NCBI RefSeq assembly: GCF_029338235.1
Contig: NZ_CP119785.1
Coordinates: 496,001 to 560,000 of the forward strand
DNA: 64,000 bases
Origin: Haloarcula rara
GTDB taxonomy: Archaea > Halobacteriota > Halobacteria > Halobacteriales > Haloarculaceae
Direction of reading: 5' to 3'
Shown here: positions 59,591 to 64,000 of the stretch, piece after piece
Layout of the letters: each line of letters starts with the position of its first letter
Position numbering within the stretch: the first letter of the stretch is position 1
The notes under the pieces: generated by a model
Told to the model about the DNA's origin: nothing
The model's database searches: none
What the model saw: only the letters and a program-made list of their open reading frames with translations
Translations under genes and position numbers: made by a program

Positions 59591-60112
59591 ATGAGTCGAC
59601 TCGAAGGTGCATCGGTTGACGACTGTGAGCGACTCCGTGATGACGTCGGTGCTATGCGATCGGAGATCCGTGAATCGGAAGACTACGATCACGAGCTTCT
59701 GGTCGCGGCGACGAAGTCACACGAATTCCTCATGAGTGCCTGTGGTCTCGGGTACTATCCAACCGAAGATGGAGAGTACACCACAGACAAACCAGAAGAA
59801 ATCCACTCGACCATCGACGAGATGGAAGATAGCATCGTGGAGACGATCCCCGATGCTCTCGTTCGAGATGACATCTCCTTCAACGAGGAAGCGGCCCTCG
59901 AAAACAAGAAGCGGATCGCGGTGAGTCAGGCCGCCGATGCAAAAGAATCACTCAACGAGGTGACTGACGAAGAACTCGACACAACTGAACGGAATCCCAA
60001 GGGACCAGAGACCATCGTCTGTAAGTACTCTGACCCCGACAAGAAGCGCGAGTGTATCGAACGCCGAACGAACAACTACGACGACGTCAACTGGACTGGC
60101 GTCACCAACTAA
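59591..60112 (+). CDS. Hypothetical acidic helical protein, 173 aa
   Basis: Starts right after the previous stop (MSRLEGASVDDCERLRDDVG). Predominantly helical and acidic with several Cys (DDCERL, MSACGLG, IVCKYS, ECIERR). Two of the Cys-containing segments echo the microproteins (YSDPDKKRECIERR). Not recognised. Followed 4 bp later by another microprotein. Confidence 0.55.
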   Translation: MSRLEGASVDDCERLRDDVGAMRSEIRESEDYDHELLVAATKSHEFLMSACGLGYYPTEDGEYTTDKPEEIHSTIDEMEDSIVETIPDALVRDDISFNEEAALENKKRIAVSQAADAKESLNEVTDEELDTTERNPKGPETIVCKYSDPDKKRECIERRTNNYDDVNWTGVTN

Positions 60113-60116
60113 CACC

Positions 60117-60221
60117 ATGAGCGACTACGATACCACCAAGTGGCAGAACATCAAGTGCAAAGCATCGAAGAAAGACACCGAGGCCTGTATGCAGGAGATG
60201 GAAGAGAAGAATCAGGAGTGA
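60117..60221 (+). CDS. Cysteine microprotein 5, 34 aa
   Basis: MSDYDTTKWQNIKCKASKKD and TEACMQEMEEKNQE with two Cys. It follows the 173-aa gene by 4 bp and closes the operon. Same general form as the microproteins at 58.4-58.7 kb. Confidence 0.5.
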   Translation: MSDYDTTKWQNIKCKASKKDTEACMQEMEEKNQE

Positions 60222-60324
60222 ATTTATAACGAGCCGATTGGTCCGTTGTTCTCTTTGGGCTTACGCCTATACCCCGCGAGGTAGCCGAACCGTAGAAGCT
60301 TTCTTCCTTTCGTTGCCGACCGAC

Positions 60325-60591
60325 TCACTGGCGTTCTGCAGGTAATCGGCAGTGGATTTGGTGGTCTTCCACTGTACAGTCGACTGTCTCCTCGAAATTC
60401 CAGGCACTTCGGGTTGGAGAGACACCGGTGAGTCCCACGGAGACCTCTTCGTCGATTTTCACCTGGTCTACGTCACCGAGATAGTACGGATCGTCATCTG
60501 GGCGACTCGGAGAATGCAGTTCACAGGAGAGGTGCTTCTTCTGCCCGAGGAAAATCGCTTTCTTGTCACACCCGATCTTGTCTACGTCCAT
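60325..60591 (-). CDS. Cysteine-containing hypothetical protein, 88 aa
   Basis: MDVDKIGCDKKAIFLGQKKH with further Cys at LSCELH, VDCTVED and IHCRLP. Paired Cys and acidic strands suggest a small disulfide or metal fold. Opposite frames here have poorer composition. Divergent from the recombinase gene. Confidence 0.5.
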   Translation of the reverse strand: MDVDKIGCDKKAIFLGQKKHLSCELHSPSRPDDDPYYLGDVDQVKIDEEVSVGLTGVSPTRSAWNFEETVDCTVEDHQIHCRLPAERQ

Positions 60592-60634
60592 ACCGAACCA
60601 TACGGGCTACGTCGAAGTAAACGATCCTTGGAAT

Positions 60635-60656
60635 CTAGTTACGGGGGCGTAACTAC
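60635..60656. promoter_or_regulatory. Element palindrome, copy 4
   Basis: Same core as copy 3 (G centre), 36 bp before the ATG of the serine recombinase and just upstream of its AT-rich promoter stretch, and about 45 bp before the divergent 88-aa gene start. Placement fits an operator for the recombinase. Confidence 0.85.
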
Positions 60657-60691
60657 TTTGGATAAGTCTAGTTGTAGCGTAGTCTTCTAGT

Positions 60692-61564
60692 ATGAACGTG
60701 GTCGGCTACGGTCGAGTGAGCACAGACGACGATGGACAGGAAAGTAGCCTTCCCAATCAACAAGGTACAGTCAAGCAATTCTGTGATGAGACGGACGAAA
60801 AAGAATACGGTGGTACTCACGATTTCTGTGGATGGTACGAAGAAGAGGTCTCTGGATCAGTGCGACCTGTTGAACGAGACCAGTTCTCTGAGTTAGTTGA
60901 ACATCTCAACGAAGACAAATCGATAGATGCGATCGTCGTCAAGAACTTCAAACGACTCGGCCGTGACCCAATTGATCAGATCACGATCAAACGAGACCTG
61001 GAACTTCATCACGTCGGTCGAGAGATAGAGATACTCCAGGCGTCTCCGTGGGAAGGAGACCGACGTTCGTTGATGGACCCGCGAACCAAGAACATCCTCA
61101 AATCGAATGATCCCCGTGGTGAGTTGAATCGGGCGATGGTTTTCATCATGAACGGAATTATGGCACAGAACGATATCATCCAATCTTCAGAAGATACACG
61201 GGAAGGATTAAAATCGAAGAAGGAACGAGGTGAACATATCGGGAATACGCCGTGGGGTATCACAACGGACAAAGTCTACTACGAAGACGAGACACAATCG
61301 AAATATCGGCTTCCCGGAGAGAAGTTCCACGTGGCGATCGAGGTACTCAATCGGCAGTCCCAATTGGGAGACCCAAATGAGAAAGGTACAGCTGATGGAC
61401 TCTGGTCTTATGCCGACGGCAAAGGGATGGGATCACCGTCGTCAACGATCAAACGGATGTGGGAGAACAGAGACGACTACCGGAAGGCACTAGAAAATGC
61501 GCAACGAGACGAGTTCGCCGATGACTTCACCGTTGACGATATCGAACTCGAATTCTTTGATTGA
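60692..61564 (+). CDS. Serine recombinase (resolvase/invertase family)
   Basis: A 290-residue recombinase. Catalytic Ser10 in VVGYGRVSTDDDGQESSLPN; a second conserved region VVKNFKRLGRDPIDQI near residue 90 and a recombinase-domain part (GNTPWGITTDKVYYEDETQS). The large-family C-terminal zinc and coiled regions of big integrases are absent, so it is of intermediate size. It may resolve multimers, invert DNA or integrate the element, though integration into a tRNA is more typical of tyrosine integrases; none is seen in the window. Confidence 0.85.
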   Translation: MNVVGYGRVSTDDDGQESSLPNQQGTVKQFCDETDEKEYGGTHDFCGWYEEEVSGSVRPVERDQFSELVEHLNEDKSIDAIVVKNFKRLGRDPIDQITIKRDLELHHVGREIEILQASPWEGDRRSLMDPRTKNILKSNDPRGELNRAMVFIMNGIMAQNDIIQSSEDTREGLKSKKERGEHIGNTPWGITTDKVYYEDETQSKYRLPGEKFHVAIEVLNRQSQLGDPNEKGTADGLWSYADGKGMGSPSSTIKRMWENRDDYRKALENAQRDEFADDFTVDDIELEFFD

Positions 61565-62042
61565 ATAGTTGGACACGGGGTTCTGTACCCTTCGTCGACG
61601 GACTTCTCAAGCTCTCTCCAGTGGGGTGTTTCGCCGGGGTATAGGGCTAACGACTTCTACACCGAATCATCTAACTTCTCATTATAAATTCGATTCTGTA
61701 GTAATGGATCCATCACCCTGGGGAAGTCACTTGATGGAGTAACGGAGTACAGGTTGGGGTTGGGGCGGTATCGCGTACCGTCGCCCCGGCGCTGGGCCCT
61801 GAAAAGTACTTCTTGACTTGAAGAAGTAGTTCAACCCCCTGATACGGGCGGTTACGGGGGTAGTAGGAGTACTTCTTCTACTTCTAAAGAGGTAGTAGAG
61901 GAGTTGAAGTACTTCTAAAGAAGTAGTTCGGGAGTTCAATGGGTTCGGAAGAGTTCGTCACTCCTTCAGGTACGCTCGTTAGTACAAATACCCACCGTAC
62001 CGCATACCCCGGCCCTTCCAATCGCGCGAGAAGGGGTCGGTA
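61565..62042. repeat. 478-bp palindrome-rich gap (TACTTCT inverted repeats)
   Basis: No coding frame is credible. Three inverted repeats share one theme: TACTTCTT/AAGAAGTA (61,807-61,828), CTACTTCT/AGAGGTAG (61,878-61,895) and TACTTCT/AGAAGTA (61,910-61,925). A GC-rich patch and an ATTATAAAT sequence (about 61,680) precede them. It lies between two convergent genes (recombinase and the 535-aa protein). Candidate recombination site, origin part or terminator. Confidence 0.6.
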
Positions 62043-63650
62043 CTATGGACTCGGGTAAAGTTTCTCACCCTGTAGTTCGAACCGATCAGGCCAGTTCGCC
62101 TCATGTGTACTATCCTCGAAGTAGGTCTCGTTCGGTGCCATCCCCAAGACCGGGATGATTCGGACATCGGGTTCCTCGTTCGGAGAGGCTCTATCTTCCA
62201 ACTTGACACCATTGAGGTCATGGTCTGCTTCGAGGCAGAACTCATGGAATTTCTTCAAGTTACGGAAGGTGGCATCAGCTGACGGCTCGTTCTGCATCCG
62301 AAGCCGATACTCTCGTAGGAAGTCTTTCCACTCCATCCCGTCAGGGTCGGTGCTGATCGGTCCCTCGATTTCGAGTTCATCCTCAATAGCCTGGACTGGA
62401 TTACTCAGGTCATCGAACGTTCGAGTCTCCTCGGAAGATTGGGTCTCCGACGTCTCCTGGGTCGGAGACCCATCCTCAGTGGATTCATCGTCGGAAGACC
62501 GAGGTTCAGTCCCTTCGAGGAGATCTTCCTTCATGTAGTGGGCGAGGTGAATCAGACCACGGACAGACTTCTCTAGTTCCTCAACTTGGTTCGGATACGA
62601 CATCTCCTGAGCCTGTCGCTTGGGGTTCCCTTCTATCAGCGGTTCCAGGTTAGTCGTCGTCAACGCCCATCGCTTCGCGTCGATACGATTCTGGATTATG
62701 TTCTTCTTCTTAGTGGGGTGGTATTCTTCGGGGAGGTCGTTGTCTTTGACCATGGGGGAGATGACCCACCAGTTACTCACGGAGACGAAACATTTGGAGG
62801 AGAGACTCTTCAGTACCGTCCAGAAGTCATTGAGTGAGCGTTGGAGTTCCTGAAGTTCCTCACGGATGGACTTGATGTACTCGGTCTTCTCGTCCTCGTA
62901 GAGCTCAACTCCGTACTCTTGCTCTTCTTCGAGTTCTTTGGCATACTCGAAGCGGAGATCGTAGACCTCAGTGAGAGTCTCCATAATGTCCTTGATGTAC
63001 TCGAAGAGACCGATGATATCGTCCTCGTTCTTGTGACCGAACCAGTCCCTCGGATCGGTACTTGTCTGGTTGAAAGTAGTCGCCTCCCAGAGACTACGTT
63101 CACGTAACTTCTCCATCTCCCAATCGTAGACCCACTCGTGACCACCGTCGGCCATCGCTTCTGGGTTGGAGAACCGTGACTGGGTAAGTCGACGACGCTT
63201 GGGACTAGATTTCGAGGTCTCCGTGGCCCAACCCTTCTTCTCGTATGTCCGTGTCGCCTTCTTGATTGTCTCGTAGTTCTCGTTCGTCAGGTCTTCGACG
63301 TCGTCATTAGTCCAATCATCGGCACCGGGTCCGTATCCCCACTCCTTCTCTATTTCGACGAAGATACCCTGTTGCTTCGGGGAGAACTCGTTCTCGAAAC
63401 TCGGGTCAATCTCCGAGTTGGATTTCTCCACCTTCTCGTCCTCACCGTTGTGAGGGACTTGGGAGAGGAACGGTTGGAAGTTATCCGGAATACTTCCATC
63501 GTAGTATGAGGAGGGACGGATCTTCTGTTCCCATGGGTTCGACTCTTGCCAGAAGTCGATGAGTATCGTGGCGAACTTGTCGTTATACGGGTAGAGCGGA
63601 GCGACCTCACTCTCATCGGGCATATCTTCCACCGTAACTGTTTGCGCCAT
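62043..63650 (-). CDS. Large acidic helical protein of unknown function, 535 aa
   Basis: Start at 63,650 is fixed by an ATGA overlap with the upstream regulator gene. Residues 90-160 suggest a winged-helix region (EFSPKQQGIFVEIEKEWGYG; NYETIKKATRTYEKKGWATE). Residues about 230-290 are charged helices, likely coiled coil (LEEEQEYGVELYEDEKTEYI); residues about 395-420 are a Ser/Thr/Glu linker; the rest is a compact C-terminal domain. No nuclease or ATPase motif. Coupled to a winged-helix membrane protein, it may be a partner regulator or replication protein. Confidence 0.6.
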   Translation of the reverse strand: MAQTVTVEDMPDESEVAPLYPYNDKFATILIDFWQESNPWEQKIRPSSYYDGSIPDNFQPFLSQVPHNGEDEKVEKSNSEIDPSFENEFSPKQQGIFVEIEKEWGYGPGADDWTNDDVEDLTNENYETIKKATRTYEKKGWATETSKSSPKRRRLTQSRFSNPEAMADGGHEWVYDWEMEKLRERSLWEATTFNQTSTDPRDWFGHKNEDDIIGLFEYIKDIMETLTEVYDLRFEYAKELEEEQEYGVELYEDEKTEYIKSIREELQELQRSLNDFWTVLKSLSSKCFVSVSNWWVISPMVKDNDLPEEYHPTKKKNIIQNRIDAKRWALTTTNLEPLIEGNPKRQAQEMSYPNQVEELEKSVRGLIHLAHYMKEDLLEGTEPRSSDDESTEDGSPTQETSETQSSEETRTFDDLSNPVQAIEDELEIEGPISTDPDGMEWKDFLREYRLRMQNEPSADATFRNLKKFHEFCLEADHDLNGVKLEDRASPNEEPDVRIIPVLGMAPNETYFEDSTHEANWPDRFELQGEKLYPSP

Positions 63651-64000
63651 CAGAAGTACACCTCCTTGATGCCGGGCAAGAGAACACCGAACAACGCCGG
63701 GAGTGAGAGAAAGAGGATGAGTTCCGGCCAGACACCCAGGGAGAATCGGAGTATCTCGTAACCGACGCTTAACGACCCGACGATCGTCCCCATCAGGAAA
63801 ACATAGACAAGCGTATCATAGTCGTCGAACCACTCACCGAAGGACTCGTACCTGACTGTCTGGATCTCGGTCTCCGTGATCCGTTCCGGTTGAGGGTGAT
63901 ATTGGGCAGTCACGTACCAGTGGTCGGCTTTGTTCTGTTGTTCAGTCCGTTCGACGTCGACGATGCCTTTCTCCTTGAGCTCGTTAAGATACTTGGAGAT
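63650..64000 (-). CDS. Winged-helix regulator with C-terminal membrane segments, partial (N-terminus beyond right edge)
   Basis: The minus-strand frame is open to the right edge. The visible 116 residues begin with a winged-helix end (ISKYLNELKEKGIVDVERTE, then QNKADHWYVTAQYHP) followed by a linker and two hydrophobic segments (TLVYVFLMGTIVGSLSVGYE; LILFLSLPALFGVLLPGI). An apparent GTG start at 63,913 is internal because the frame continues upstream as good coding sequence. A membrane-attached DNA-binding protein, coupled by ATGA to the 535-aa gene. Confidence 0.75.
   Translation of the reverse strand: MSKYLNELKEKGIVDVERTEQQNKADHWYVTAQYHPQPERITETEIQTVRYESFGEWFDDYDTLVYVFLMGTIVGSLSVGYEILRFSLGVWPELILFLSLPALFGVLLPGIKEVYF

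Larger units (their letters stand above)
22241..64000. mobile_element. Integrated plasmid/virus-like element, left end to beyond window
   Basis: Everything right of the tRNA-Leu differs from the chromosome: lower G+C, short overlapping genes (ATGA couplings), few known metabolic functions, repeated regulatory sites shared across 30 kb (the palindrome at 31,785, 40,929, 53,640 and 60,635), a ParB-like protein, an iteron array, a serine recombinase, a restriction-modification pair, its own TBP and TFB-like proteins, and two blocks of membrane and secreted proteins. No capsid, portal, terminase or conjugation ATPase is seen. The right end is outside the window, so size is at least 41.7 kb. A vesicle-spreading plasmid or pleomorphic virus is my best guess. 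Confidence 0.85.

Noticed and set aside
60352..60690. 112-aa plus-strand frame upstream of the recombinase
   Set aside because: It reads through palindrome copy 4 and is antisense to the cysteine-bearing 88-aa frame, which has better codon use.
61727..61939. 70-aa minus-strand frame in the palindrome region
   Set aside because: Coincident with inverted repeats; low-complexity residues and no ribosome binding or coupling.
22241..64000. Tailed-virus provirus
   Set aside because: No terminase, portal, major capsid, tail or tape-measure gene was recognised in 41 kb.

Overview
The window looks like a haloarchaeal chromosome (class Halobacteria) with a large integrated mobile element. Support for a halophilic archaeon: very acidic predicted proteins, high G+C in the left third, and archaeal marker families (archaeal-type S-adenosylmethionine synthetase, FilR1-type and DICT regulators, DUF5804, rubrerythrin-like zinc microprotein, TBP and TFB homologues). 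The genus cannot be fixed from the sequence alone.

Bases 1 to about 21,800 are ordinary GC-rich chromosome. They carry purD, a YyaL-type thioredoxin-fold protein, a hybrid receiver/PAS/histidine kinase, cutA, a hydroxyacid dehydrogenase, a thioredoxin, a stand-alone DUF488 protein, cysteine synthase, thiI, archaeal SAM synthetase, a CYTH phosphatase/cyclase, threonine dehydratase, a long FKBP isomerase, a frameshifted DICT regulator, a bacterial-type nitric oxide synthase oxygenase, and RecA-like and MinD-like ATPases. A 265-bp element of four nested perfect or near-perfect stems lies at 464-728.

At 21,850-22,240 there is a decayed integration hotspot: a remnant of a tRNA-Leu 3' end, a duplicated flank, and a nearly whole tRNA-Leu(UAG) whose first two acceptor bases no longer pair. 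From there to the right edge (at least 41.7 kb) base composition drops, genes become short and translationally coupled, and recognisable functions are those of an integrated plasmid or virus-like element. Its parts are: (i) a thymidylate-synthase-like gene, a TFB-like gene and a 5-hmdU DNA kinase helical / aGPT-pyrophosphorylase family gene, a likely thymine-hypermodification cassette; (ii) a possible structured RNA and gene debris (24.9-26.0 kb); (iii) two operons of tiny genes driven by twin 49-bp promoters; (iv) an array of eight helically phased iterons and a ParB-like protein; (v) a surface module of large secreted, membrane-anchored proteins (S-layer/CWB2-like, beta-propeller-like, LamG-like, metallophosphoesterase; 33.6-44.7 kb); (vi) a defence and chromatin island (GHKL ATPase, Ymh/HEPN protein, ParB-DUF488 fusion, PUASH/DCD-like reader, TBP, restriction endonuclease and a double-domain methyltransferase; 45.3-53.6 kb); (vii) a second membrane module with a glycine-zipper secreted protein, a PrsW-like and an M50-like protease and cysteine-bearing microproteins (53.7-60.2 kb); (viii) a serine recombinase, a palindrome-rich gap, a large unknown protein and a winged-helix membrane regulator cut by the window edge.

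Four copies of one 18-22 bp palindrome tie the element together. I see no capsid, terminase, portal or type IV secretion ATPase. The element therefore resembles a plasmid that may spread in membrane vesicles, or a pleomorphic virus, more than a tailed provirus; that is inference. The combination of its own TBP and TFB-like factors with a base-modification cassette, a methyltransferase and a modified-base-reader-like protein is the most unusual feature.
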